This document shows positions 16,971-24,073 of a stretch of 26,835 nucleotides of DNA, in pieces; position 1 is the first letter of the stretch; each line of letters begins with the position of its first letter. Both the position numbers and the translations under genes were made by a program. The notes beneath the pieces are model-generated. The model saw only the letters and a list, made by a program, of their open reading frames with translations. It did not search any database and was not told the origin of the DNA. This DNA comes from an uncultured Clostridium sp. (GTDB lineage Bacteria > Bacillota > Clostridia > Lachnospirales > Lachnospiraceae): contig UQJF01000027.1 in assembly GCA_900541315.1 (NCBI GenBank), positions 1-26,835 on the forward strand. Direction: 5' to 3'.

Positions 16971-17837
16971 TTATTTTAAAAGTTCAAGTATGGTCTGAGG
17001 GAGATTATTTGCATTTGTAAGCATCATATTAGAGGACTGTAGGATGATGTTACTGCTGGTATATTTTGTGATCTCCTCTGCCATATTGGTATCACGGATC
17101 TGGCTTTCTGCCGCCTGCATGTTTTCACTTGTAACACTTAAGTTATTGTGAGTATGCTCCAGATGCATATAAGCAGCTCCAAAGGATGCCCTGACTTTAG
17201 AAACAGCCTCTATCGCGTTTTCAATGTATCCCACAGATTCATGTCCCTTTTTTACATCGGAAAAATCTGTCTGATCCAGCTGTAGTTCCCTGCTTCCTAT
17301 ATAATAGCGTTCTACATCCAGAACTTCTCCAGCCTGAGTAGAACCGCCGATCTGGAGCGGGATCGTATCGTCCAGCTCTGGCGGCTGCCAAAGCGGTGGA
17401 TCTGTATTTGTATTGGCATCTGCCCTGGAAAACAGGGAGATTTCTCCAAATTTAGTGGTTGAACCAATCCTGTCAATCTCCTCAAGGATATGGTCTTTTT
17501 CCATGTTCAAGGTTTCCCTGTCGGATTGATCGTAAGTTCCATTTGCAGATTTTAAAGCCAGAGTCTTCAGTCTCTGGAGCATGGAATGGACCTCTGTCAA
17601 AGCGCCATCTCCTACATTGGTAAGTCCGATGCCGTCATCAATGTTTCTCATCGCCTGGTTCAGGCTGTTGATCCTGCTGCGCATACCTTCCGAGATCGCC
17701 AGTCCAGCTGCATCATCTCCTGCACGGACAATCCTAAAGCCGGAAGACAGCTTTTCAAGGGACTTTTTCAGCTTTCCTGTTTCGATCCCCTGATTTCTGG
17801 CAGCATTTATGGATGCTATGTTATTCTGCACCTGCAT
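16971..17837 (-). CDS. Second, divergent flagellin
   Basis: A 288-aa flagellin paralogue. N-terminal MQVQNNIASINAARNQ and LEKLSSGFRIVRAGDDAAGLAISE and C-terminal ESQIRDTNMAEEITKYTSSN are conserved, so it should be exported and polymerise. It differs from its neighbour in the variable centre (about 135-200), which has a Pro/Trp-rich segment (DPPLWQPPELDD), and in several core positions (LKSANG, YMHLEHTHNNL). It has its own promoter and a good RBS (AAGGAAGGTG). It may be a minor subunit or an alternative filament. It lies in tandem upstream of the main flagellin, and no clear intrinsic terminator separates them. Confidence 0.93.
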   Translation of the reverse strand: MQVQNNIASINAARNQGIETGKLKKSLEKLSSGFRIVRAGDDAAGLAISEGMRSRINSLNQAMRNIDDGIGLTNVGDGALTEVHSMLQRLKTLALKSANGTYDQSDRETLNMEKDHILEEIDRIGSTTKFGEISLFSRADANTNTDPPLWQPPELDDTIPLQIGGSTQAGEVLDVERYYIGSRELQLDQTDFSDVKKGHESVGYIENAIEAVSKVRASFGAAYMHLEHTHNNLSVTSENMQAAESQIRDTNMAEEITKYTSSNIILQSSNMMLTNANNLPQTILELLK

Positions 17838-17898
17838 GATGTTTCACCTTCCTTTGTATCTTCTATAAAGAATATCATCAAATAACCATTTGTTTTTA

Positions 17899-17925
17899 TT
17901 ATCGGCAAAATGCCTTATTTTATTG
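17899..17925 (-). promoter_or_regulatory. Sigma-28-type promoter of the second flagellin
   Basis: A perfect GCCGATAA (17906-17899, - strand) lies about 62 nt ahead of the start. At 15-nt spacing the -35 reads CAAT, which is weak; TAAA occurs at 12 nt. The -10 is convincing, the -35 less so. Confidence 0.6.
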
Positions 17926-17942
17926 ATATCAGGGTCAAAAGG

Positions 17943-17979
17943 CCGGAATTGCGGGAGTGCAAAGCACACAGCAATCCGG
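17943..17979 (-). terminator. Probable terminator of the FliK-like to transglycosylase operon
   Basis: A nested stem-loop just past the transglycosylase stop. CCGGATTGC (- strand, 17979-17971) pairs with GCAATTCCGG (17952-17943) with one bulge, and GTGC-TTT-GCAC (17967-17957) lies inside. It is followed by CCTTTTG, a short U-run. Confidence 0.6.
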
Positions 17980-17989
17980 TATCTGTCTG

Positions 17990-18784
17990 TCAGATCAGCG
18001 TACCCGTATCCTTACCCATATTCATCATCATCTGAAGACGGAGGATCTGCACCATATTAGACCAGTCTTCCCCGGAAAGGTTCTCTCCCTTTCCTGCTGC
18101 CAGAAGTGTACCAAGGCTGCCGGCGCCGGACAGACCGGCATTTCCCGTAAAGCTGCCTAAAAGACTGCCTGCTGTCAGGCTGCTTCCTGTAAGGCCACTT
18201 CCTATAAGGCTGCTCACTGCTGTACTGCCGGATGTTTTACCATATGTTCCGGTGCTCACCGTACGTCCTGCCAGGATCGTATTGTTTCCCGTATAATCTG
18301 CCATGATCTTTTTTACATAATTCTGGGTTTCTTTATATGGTGGGATGCCTCCGTATTTGGTCACACTGCCCGGTCCAGCGTTATAGGCTGCCAACGCAAG
18401 GCTTACGTCTCCTCCGAACCGGTCCAGATTTTGTTTTAAGTATTTTGCCCCTCCAAGGATATTTTGTCTGGCATTGTAAGGATCGCTTACTCCAAGAGAA
18501 CGGGCTGTTCCCGGCATCAGCTGCATCACGCCCATAGCCCCTGCTTTGGATACAGCCTTTGGATTAAACCCTGACTCCGCCTTTGCCACCGCCCTGAGAA
18601 GTTTAGAAGGGATCTGATATAAAGCAGAAGCTTCTTCGAAAATAGAATCCATATCTTCTTTTATGGTATTCAGCCCATTTTTCAGTATCCCCTGAAATTC
18701 CTGGACCGGTGTTGTCTTTTGTGTCTGATCTGCTGCCTGTGCAGCTAACTTTACTCCATCTCCTGTTATCGGTGCTAAACTCAT
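17990..18784 (-). CDS. Lytic transglycosylase (SLT domain), flagellum-associated
   Basis: A 264-aa protein with an SLT (GH23-like) domain at about 47-165: VAKAESGFNP with catalytic E70, AGAMGVMQLMPGTA, AYNAGPGSV and YVKKI. It cleaves peptidoglycan glycan strands. There is no Sec signal peptide; the N-terminus is polar and helical, like rod/FlgJ-type substrates of the flagellar export apparatus. The tail is Gly/Ser/Leu-rich and ends in an odd Met-rich helix (MVQILRLQMMMNMG). It is the last gene of a five-gene operon with FliK-like and FlhB-like genes, 5 bp after the second choline-binding protein gene. RBS AAAGGAG is well placed. It likely opens the wall for the rod/hook. Confidence 0.87.
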   Translation of the reverse strand: MSLAPITGDGVKLAAQAADQTQKTTPVQEFQGILKNGLNTIKEDMDSIFEEASALYQIPSKLLRAVAKAESGFNPKAVSKAGAMGVMQLMPGTARSLGVSDPYNARQNILGGAKYLKQNLDRFGGDVSLALAAYNAGPGSVTKYGGIPPYKETQNYVKKIMADYTGNNTILAGRTVSTGTYGKTSGSTAVSSLIGSGLTGSSLTAGSLLGSFTGNAGLSGAGSLGTLLAAGKGENLSGEDWSNMVQILRLQMMMNMGKDTGTLI

Positions 18785-18789
18785 ATTTT

Positions 18790-19938
18790 TTACTCCTTTC
18801 GGCCTGCGCCGTCTGCTCCAAGGTACCAGCCATCCTGAGAACAGTTTACTGCCATAGATCCATCGTTATTTAGATAATACCAGATATTTTTATCATACAG
18901 CCAACCGGTCTTCATATCCCCATCCGGGTTTAAGTAATACCATTTTCCGTTTCCTGTGTCCACCCATCCGGTCTTCATACATCCATTTCCGTCAAAATAA
19001 TACCATTTTCCACCATACGGGAACCAGCCCCTGGTACGGTTTCCTTCAGCATTAAAGTAATACCATATACCTCCCACCAGCTTCCAGGTATTGACTGCCA
19101 GAGTCCCATCCGGCATAACAAAGTTGTCTCCCTTTAGAGAACCTGCTATGCCGGGACCAGTACTGCTGCTCTGGGAAGTTGCTGCATGTTTTTTTTCTTT
19201 CTCCTCTTCCTCACTGTCATCTACATCCTGTTCCTTTGATGTAATAAATTCCCCTTCTTTTAAGTATTTTTTCTGTTCTGCCGTAACCGGGACCGCTTTT
19301 ACCTGATAATAGTAGATCTTGTCCGGATCTGTCATGTACTCCTTTAAGCTGACAGAGTTATCTGTAACTGTCATCCGTTTTACCACTTTATCATTTCCAT
19401 ATAAAGTCAGGGTATAGCCCGGAGCATAGTCTACCTTCTTCCACACTGCCTTTTCTGAGTCAAGTGAGCTCCAGCCTGCTAAAGCTGTGTCACCCAGAAC
19501 AGTGACCGGCGTATAGTCCACTTTTACCTGCATGGTGGTATTATCCAGGGCTTTCGCCGATACAAAATCCGCCCCGGTCACACGGCATTTGGATCGTCCA
19601 AGGGACACAGGAAAATACTTTCCCTGTGCAGCATCCACAGTGATCTCCATCCGTACCTTTTTACCAGGTTTCCAGTTTTCATATTCTGTTTTGTAATAAA
19701 TATCCCCAATGGATACCCCTGATCCGTTGATGGTGATCTGGGGCTGTGGTATTTCCTCCGGATCTCCATAAGTGGTGTTAAATTTAATACTCATGGTCTC
19801 GATGATGCTGCTGTCTGCCCCATAAGCTGTATACACTGTATACATATGAAAGATTCCCCCTGGCACAGACTGTAAGCTTCCTGTGCTAAGCAGCAGTCCT
19901 GTTCCGGCACAAAGGAGTATTTTTCTGATCATTTTCAT
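18790..19938 (-). CDS. Secreted choline-binding-repeat protein A
   Basis: A 382-aa exported protein. A Sec signal (Lys/Arg then about 18 hydrophobic residues) is followed by a beta-rich domain (about 40-220, fibronectin-like, with FVSAKALDNTTMQVKVDYTPV and YYYQVKAVPV), an acidic Asp/Glu/Ser linker, and about five C-terminal cell-wall/choline-binding repeats (GGIWYYFNAEGNRTRGW, GGKWYYFDGNGCMKTGW, NGKWYYLNPDGDMKTGW, KNIWYYLNNDGSM). Such repeats bind choline residues on teichoic acid in other bacteria. It is a tandem paralogue of the gene upstream. ATG 19938 is chosen for its GAGG spacing (7 nt) over ATG 19944. No catalytic domain is seen, so its role is probably structural or adhesive. Confidence 0.85.
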   Translation of the reverse strand: MKMIRKILLCAGTGLLLSTGSLQSVPGGIFHMYTVYTAYGADSSIIETMSIKFNTTYGDPEEIPQPQITINGSGVSIGDIYYKTEYENWKPGKKVRMEITVDAAQGKYFPVSLGRSKCRVTGADFVSAKALDNTTMQVKVDYTPVTVLGDTALAGWSSLDSEKAVWKKVDYAPGYTLTLYGNDKVVKRMTVTDNSVSLKEYMTDPDKIYYYQVKAVPVTAEQKKYLKEGEFITSKEQDVDDSEEEEKEKKHAATSQSSSTGPGIAGSLKGDNFVMPDGTLAVNTWKLVGGIWYYFNAEGNRTRGWFPYGGKWYYFDGNGCMKTGWVDTGNGKWYYLNPDGDMKTGWLYDKNIWYYLNNDGSMAVNCSQDGWYLGADGAGRKE

Positions 19939-19957
19939 ATCCATTCCTCACATATCT

Positions 19958-21370
19958 TTACCTGTACCAGATTCCGTCCTCATTAACATAGAATCCATTG
20001 ATATACTGGTTTTTTGCCATTTCACCTGAATCCGGCCAGAAATAATACCAATTCCCGTCAACCTGATACCAGCCGGTAGCCATAACTCCGTCAGCATCCA
20101 GGAAATAAGTTTTCCCTTCACGGATCAGCCAGCCGGTAAACATGGCTCCCTGAAGGCTGTTGTCCAGTGTGTTTAAATAATACCAGGAACCATTCTGTTC
20201 CAGCCAGCCGGTATATAAGGAGCCGTCTTCTCTGAAAAAGTAATAATCCGCCCCTATGATCTTCCAGCCTCCATAAGCCATGGTTCCCTGTATATGCCCA
20301 TTTTCCGTAAATGGCCAGAAATAATACCACTGACCATTGATCTTTGCCCATCCGGCCGCCATTTCCCCAGTATCATACAGGTAATACCAGTCATTTGCTG
20401 GCTTCTGCCAGCCGGTGAGCATCGTGCCATTGACATCAAAATAATACCAGTATCCGTTGACCGACTGCCATGCACCACGGCATATAGAGCCATCCGGAAA
20501 TCTGTAATTCCATATATTGTCTTTTTTTACCCAGCCTACTGTATCTGTGGTTCCGGACTTTGCCGAAGGATTTTTTGTCTGCTGGCCTTTACCATCTGAT
20601 ACATACCGGTCTGTAATGGAAAGCTCCCCGGATTCTATCCATTCACTTTTTCCACCATATTTTTTTTGTGAATCCGTTCCCGGTACCGTGCGCACCTTAA
20701 AGGTATACTCTCCTGTTTTTGTCATATATGGATAAAAATTATACTGGACTGCACTGGTCTGGGAGACGCTGTAAACTTTCGATTTTCCTCTGTAAAGCTG
20801 TACCTCGTAATAACCGGAGGTGTTATCCGGCTTTTCCCATTTAGCCTGTCCCAGGCTTTTTTCATTCCACCAGGCATCTTCCGGAGCAGCATAGTCTCCT
20901 TTGATCCCGTTTATCCGCAGGGTAACTACAAGATCATCCCCGTCTCTCCTGGCAGACACAAAGGTTCCCCCGCTGATCTTTACATTGGCTTTTTTATAGC
21001 TGGAAACAAAATAATCTTCGCTGACATCTTCCGGTTCCAGGGTGACTTTCATCTGAGGTTCTTCAGAAGCCTTCAGTTCATTGGAGCTTTTGTCTGTCCA
21101 TTCTGCCTCGGAAACGCTGTATTTACTTCCGCCTGCATCTACTGCTACTTCCCCATCTGAAACCGTGGTCGTTTCCAATTTTATATCCGGAAGCTTGCTG
21201 CCTGCTTCCAGCTTGGATGTAACACGGATATTTACTGTTTTTATCTCTTTTGCTGCTGCAAACGCATCTATCTTTCCCCATTGGAACAGCAAAACTCCTG
21301 AAAGGAGGAGCAGAAGCATTTTATGTCTGTGTCTGAACTTTCTGTCAGGTATTTTCGGATTTTGTTTCAT
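19958..21370 (-). CDS. Secreted choline-binding-repeat protein B
   Basis: A 470-aa exported protein with an Arg/His/Lys-rich N-terminus and a Leu-rich signal (MLLLLLSGVLLF). A beta-rich region of about 230 residues (VKISGGTFVSARRDGD, GYYEVQLYRGKSKVYSV, GEYTFKVRTVPG) resembles its downstream paralogue. A C-terminal run of about nine choline-binding-type repeats follows (WQSVNGYWYYFDVNGTMLTGW, WAKINGQWYYFWPF, WLEQNGSWYYLN, WYQVDGNWYYFWP). Start 21370 is taken because GGAGG lies 9 nt upstream; the frame extends to 21397. It overlaps the FlhB-like gene by 26 bp, so its expression is tied to flagellar export genes. With the lic locus in the same window, phosphocholine is a plausible ligand. Confidence 0.85.
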   Translation of the reverse strand: MKQNPKIPDRKFRHRHKMLLLLLSGVLLFQWGKIDAFAAAKEIKTVNIRVTSKLEAGSKLPDIKLETTTVSDGEVAVDAGGSKYSVSEAEWTDKSSNELKASEEPQMKVTLEPEDVSEDYFVSSYKKANVKISGGTFVSARRDGDDLVVTLRINGIKGDYAAPEDAWWNEKSLGQAKWEKPDNTSGYYEVQLYRGKSKVYSVSQTSAVQYNFYPYMTKTGEYTFKVRTVPGTDSQKKYGGKSEWIESGELSITDRYVSDGKGQQTKNPSAKSGTTDTVGWVKKDNIWNYRFPDGSICRGAWQSVNGYWYYFDVNGTMLTGWQKPANDWYYLYDTGEMAAGWAKINGQWYYFWPFTENGHIQGTMAYGGWKIIGADYYFFREDGSLYTGWLEQNGSWYYLNTLDNSLQGAMFTGWLIREGKTYFLDADGVMATGWYQVDGNWYYFWPDSGEMAKNQYINGFYVNEDGIWYR

Positions 21371-21656
21371 TCTCTTTTTCCTCCGATGACGGCACATATC
21401 CTAAAAAATAAATGTAGATTTCTATGATCGCCTGATATAATTCTTCCGGCACAGCCGCTCCCAGCTGTAATCTGCTTAAAAGAGTTGCAAGGGAATCATC
21501 CTCATAAACAGGAACTCCTGACTTTCTGGCTGCTTCTGTGATCTTTTCTGCCATATATCCCATTCCAGAAGCAACGATCACCGGGGCGCTGTCCTTTTCC
21601 GGTGAATATTGAAGTGCAACTGCTTTTTGTTCTAATAACCGCTCAAACGCTGACAT
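21345..21656 (-). CDS. FlhB C-terminal-domain-like protein (YlqH/FhlB type)
   Basis: A protein of about 103 aa resembling the cytoplasmic domain of the flagellar export switch FlhB but without its membrane part: AVALQYSPEKDSAPVIVASGMGYMAEKI, then GVPVYEDDSLATLL and ELYQAIIEIYIYFLGYV. The autocleavage NPTH sequence is missing, as in Bacillus YlqH-type stand-alone homologues. These can partly stand in for the FlhB C-domain in substrate specificity. ATG 21656 is chosen (AAGGAG 10 nt upstream); ATG 21665 is too close to the RBS and 21695 too early. It overlaps the FliK-like gene and the choline-binding protein gene. The pairing with a FliK-like gene supports an export-gate role. Confidence 0.88.
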   Translation of the reverse strand: MSAFERLLEQKAVALQYSPEKDSAPVIVASGMGYMAEKITEAARKSGVPVYEDDSLATLLSRLQLGAAVPEELYQAIIEIYIYFLGYVPSSEEKENETKSENT

Positions 21657-23064
21657 TGATTCCATTCTCCTTTTTTCTAATCTTTGGGAAAACATCCAGA
21701 AGACGGTAATGAGCTTTTCTTTCCTGTACCTGCATCATTTTCACGCGCATCCCGTTTCTGGCACATATTTCCTGAAGCTTTGCCTGTATCTCTCCGGCAC
21801 CGGCAGAAAGATTTTTAGGAATTCCCAATTCCATGGATATTTTATGATCCTGGAGATCTGCCAGAAGCTGGAAATCTCCCACCCCCCTGATCTCAAAGTC
21901 CACCAGAAGGCGTATTTTCCTGCCTCCATCTTTCTCTTCTTCTTTTTTCTCTGCATCCGGATCGATCCAAAATTCAGATACAGCTTCTTTTCCCTGATAT
22001 TGAAAAGGAAGGATAAAATGATTGACAGGCATATATACGCTTTCGTTTACCAGCATCCCACGCATCAGCTGGTAAAAATCCTGTACCTGTTCCAGCCCGG
22101 CTTCTCCTTTTGCTCCTCTTTCCACAAGTGCGCCAAAGATATCTCCATAAATATTTCCTTTTTTTCCTTCTGAACCGGTAAGTACAGCATACAGTTCTTC
22201 AGGCTCTGTTTCAAAAAAACGTTTAAAATCCCTATTAGCTGCCATTTGTTCAAAAAGGCTCCTGAGAAGGACACTGCTTCCGTTTTCATAACGTGCCCCA
22301 TAAAGGATCAGCTGGATCACGCTGCTTCTTACACTGCCATAATCATGGGTACGGGAAATATATTTTGAAAGAAAGGGAACCAGCTTCTGAAACAGAACCT
22401 GGGCATTTTCTTTCGTTTCCCCATTTTCTGCCTTCCAGTCCAGCTGATCCAGAATTGATGCATATTCCTGTCTTGCAGAGGTGTAAAGCATTCCTTTTAT
22501 TTCATCTGTCAGTTCCTGCATCTGCCCTAAAAGATGCTCACCGCTGGAATAATTATTGAATACCTGAAGGAATTTAAGGGCTGTTTCCTGCAGGCCTCTG
22601 TTTCCTTCCTGCTGCAAAAGATTTCTCAGGTTTTCAAAGAAAGTACCGGAAAATTTAGTCTGTCCCTGCATTTTTAAAAAATCCAACAGCTGGCCAGGAT
22701 CTTCAAACCTGGCAGAATCCAGCAGCTGCTGCACCATTTTTCCCAGGTCTTCATCACCTTTAGCGATAAAGGCTCCATCCCGGAACAGGATCCGGCCCAG
22801 GGAATCCTTTATTTCATTTTCCTGCCCCAGCTTCTGAAGAAAGTCAGTATAATTTCCATTATAATTGCGGATGCTGAAGCCACTTTCATTTTCCTGGTCA
22901 CCAGCGGTACCGCTTTTCTGTCCATCTGCCCGCACTACACGAGATGGGTCAGAAGGATTCTGGATCTGGGAACTGTTCAGCGCGCTTTGCTGCTCCTGGC
23001 CTGTATGGACATTTCTATTATCTATATATGTAGAAGGATCTGTTACCTGTAATATATTAGACAT
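21643..23064 (-). CDS. FliK-like (YlqG-like) flagellar hook-length-control type protein
   Basis: A 473-aa, largely helical protein without signal peptide. The N-terminal 60 residues are Ser/Gln/Asn-rich and disorder-like, as in flagellar export substrates. The middle is helical (LLDSARFEDPGQLLDFLKMQ, RNLLQQEGNRGLQETALKFL). The C-terminus (about 365-460: EFWIDPD, KIRLLVDFEIRGVGDFQLLADL, IQAKLQEICARNGM) has the beta-beta-alpha pattern of the Flg_hook domain of FliK. It is first in an operon with an FlhB-C-like gene, the known partner of FliK, which strengthens the call. Sequence similarity is too weak to name it fliK. A sigma-28-like promoter candidate precedes it, and AAAAGGAAT serves as RBS. 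Confidence 0.6.
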   Translation of the reverse strand: MSNILQVTDPSTYIDNRNVHTGQEQQSALNSSQIQNPSDPSRVVRADGQKSGTAGDQENESGFSIRNYNGNYTDFLQKLGQENEIKDSLGRILFRDGAFIAKGDEDLGKMVQQLLDSARFEDPGQLLDFLKMQGQTKFSGTFFENLRNLLQQEGNRGLQETALKFLQVFNNYSSGEHLLGQMQELTDEIKGMLYTSARQEYASILDQLDWKAENGETKENAQVLFQKLVPFLSKYISRTHDYGSVRSSVIQLILYGARYENGSSVLLRSLFEQMAANRDFKRFFETEPEELYAVLTGSEGKKGNIYGDIFGALVERGAKGEAGLEQVQDFYQLMRGMLVNESVYMPVNHFILPFQYQGKEAVSEFWIDPDAEKKEEEKDGGRKIRLLVDFEIRGVGDFQLLADLQDHKISMELGIPKNLSAGAGEIQAKLQEICARNGMRVKMMQVQERKAHYRLLDVFPKIRKKENGINVSV

Positions 23065-23136
23065 GTTTTATTCCTTTTCTTGATTCTATATATTATAATA
23101 GTATGATTTTATCCTGCATACTTCCATATGCATATT

Positions 23137-23163
23137 TAGTCGTCGTTTTCCCGTTTTTTATAA
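23137..23163 (-). promoter_or_regulatory. Candidate sigma-28-type promoter of the FliK-like operon
   Basis: On the - strand, TTAT (23163-23160), 15 nt, then GACGACTA (23144-23137), a weaker -10, about 73 nt ahead of the FliK-like start. It lies back to back with the flgM promoter. A TATAAT lies nearer the gene, so a housekeeping promoter is also possible. Confidence 0.4.
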
Positions 23164-23175
23164 TTATTATTTTTC

Positions 23176-23202
23176 TTATATTTTCAAGAAAAAAGGCGAT
23201 AA
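23176..23202 (+). promoter_or_regulatory. Sigma-28-type promoter of flgM
   Basis: TTAT (23176-23179), 15 nt, then GGCGATAA (23195-23202), one mismatch from consensus, about 84 nt ahead of flgM. FlgM inhibits sigma-28, so this would form the expected feedback loop. Confidence 0.65.
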
Positions 23203-23285
23203 TTTACATAGATTCAGTAAGCATGTGAAAATCACAGGATACTTTTGTGGTCCTGCCGTTTTATTTTAAGGTGAGGAGTAATTGT

Positions 23286-23597
23286 ATGAAAATTCAAGAT
23301 TCTATCCAGGAGCAAATACACATGGAACATGTATCAATGAGACAATGCAATATTGCTTTGTCTGATAATATTTCTGCAAAACCGGCTGATCTTGACCGGG
23401 CCAGTTTTGAATACACCGAAGGTATTTCGGCTGATGAAACACTTTTTGCACGATCTCTGGCTCACAGCATTACAGAAGATGTCTGCCGCGAGAAAGGCGT
23501 TTCCGTTGACAAGGTTGCCCAATTAAAAAAACAGGTTGAGGAAGGAACCTACGAACCGGATCCCATGGCCATTGCAAGGGCCATGTATAATCTATGA
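23286..23597 (+). CDS. flgM: Anti-sigma-28 factor FlgM
   Basis: A 103-aa FlgM that binds and silences the flagellar sigma factor until the hook is complete and FlgM is exported. The conserved C-terminal part is clear: VDKVAQLKKQVEEGTYEPDP followed by the helix MAIARAMYNL. The N-terminal half is polar and probably unfolded, as in the family. The frame opens at 23247, but ATG 23286 with GGTGAGGAG 7 nt upstream is the true start. The stop overlaps the flgN start (ATGA), giving coupled synthesis with a late-substrate chaperone. It is the first gene of the flgM-flgN-flgK-flgL unit. Confidence 0.92.
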   Translation: MKIQDSIQEQIHMEHVSMRQCNIALSDNISAKPADLDRASFEYTEGISADETLFARSLAHSITEDVCREKGVSVDKVAQLKKQVEEGTYEPDPMAIARAMYNL

Positions 23598-24022
23598 GGG
23601 CGCCTGAAAGCCTGATCCCGGTATTAGAACAGCTGTGTACTGTATTAGAACAGCTATGCCAGGTTGAGGCTGATAAACTAACCGTTATTTCAGCTGATCA
23701 TCCCGATCAGCTGGAATCTCTTTTAAATGATGAAAACATGCTTTTGCTGCAGCTGCGCGGACTAGATAAAAAACGGAGTGATCTTCTTCGCAGGTCGGGT
23801 CTTGAGGGTCTTACTTTCCGCCAGATCTTGATGCAGGAGGACAGCGAGGAGGCTGTGGCACTTCTCTCTCCGATCTTGGAACGGTTATCCAGCCAGGCTG
23901 AAAAGCTGAAAAAAGTAAAAGGCGGCACAGACCGTCTGATCCGGATCCGCATGAAGCAGTTAGAACAGCGCCTTTCCGGTGCGAAGCAGAGCGATCCTCA
24001 TGTTTATGACAAATATGTCTGA
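23594..24022 (+). CDS. flgN: FlgN-type chaperone for hook-filament junction proteins
   Basis: A 142-aa all-helical protein of the FlgN family, the cytoplasmic chaperone that keeps FlgK and FlgL export-competent. Long amphipathic helices (IPVLEQLCTVLEQLCQVEADKLTVI, QLRGLDKKRSDLLRRSGLEGLTF) and the position between flgM and flgK are characteristic. Translation starts inside the flgM stop (ATGA overlap) and no separate strong RBS is seen, so it is probably coupled. It is 51 bp ahead of flgK. Confidence 0.88.
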   Translation: MRAPESLIPVLEQLCTVLEQLCQVEADKLTVISADHPDQLESLLNDENMLLLQLRGLDKKRSDLLRRSGLEGLTFRQILMQEDSEEAVALLSPILERLSSQAEKLKKVKGGTDRLIRIRMKQLEQRLSGAKQSDPHVYDKYV

Positions 24023-24073
24023 TAAAACTGTGGGGACTGCAGGATACTTATATTTTGGAGGTAATAATATTTT

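Noticed and set aside
18880..20500. CRISPR-like or tandem DNA repeats (recurring AATACCA-type words)
   Set aside because: The recurrence is the codon pattern for WYY in choline-binding protein repeats; spacing and sequence vary and it lies inside two good reading frames.
23247..23285. Longer FlgM beginning upstream
   Set aside because: The first 13 codons cover the leader and the GGTGAGGAG ribosome binding site; ATG 23286 fits family length.
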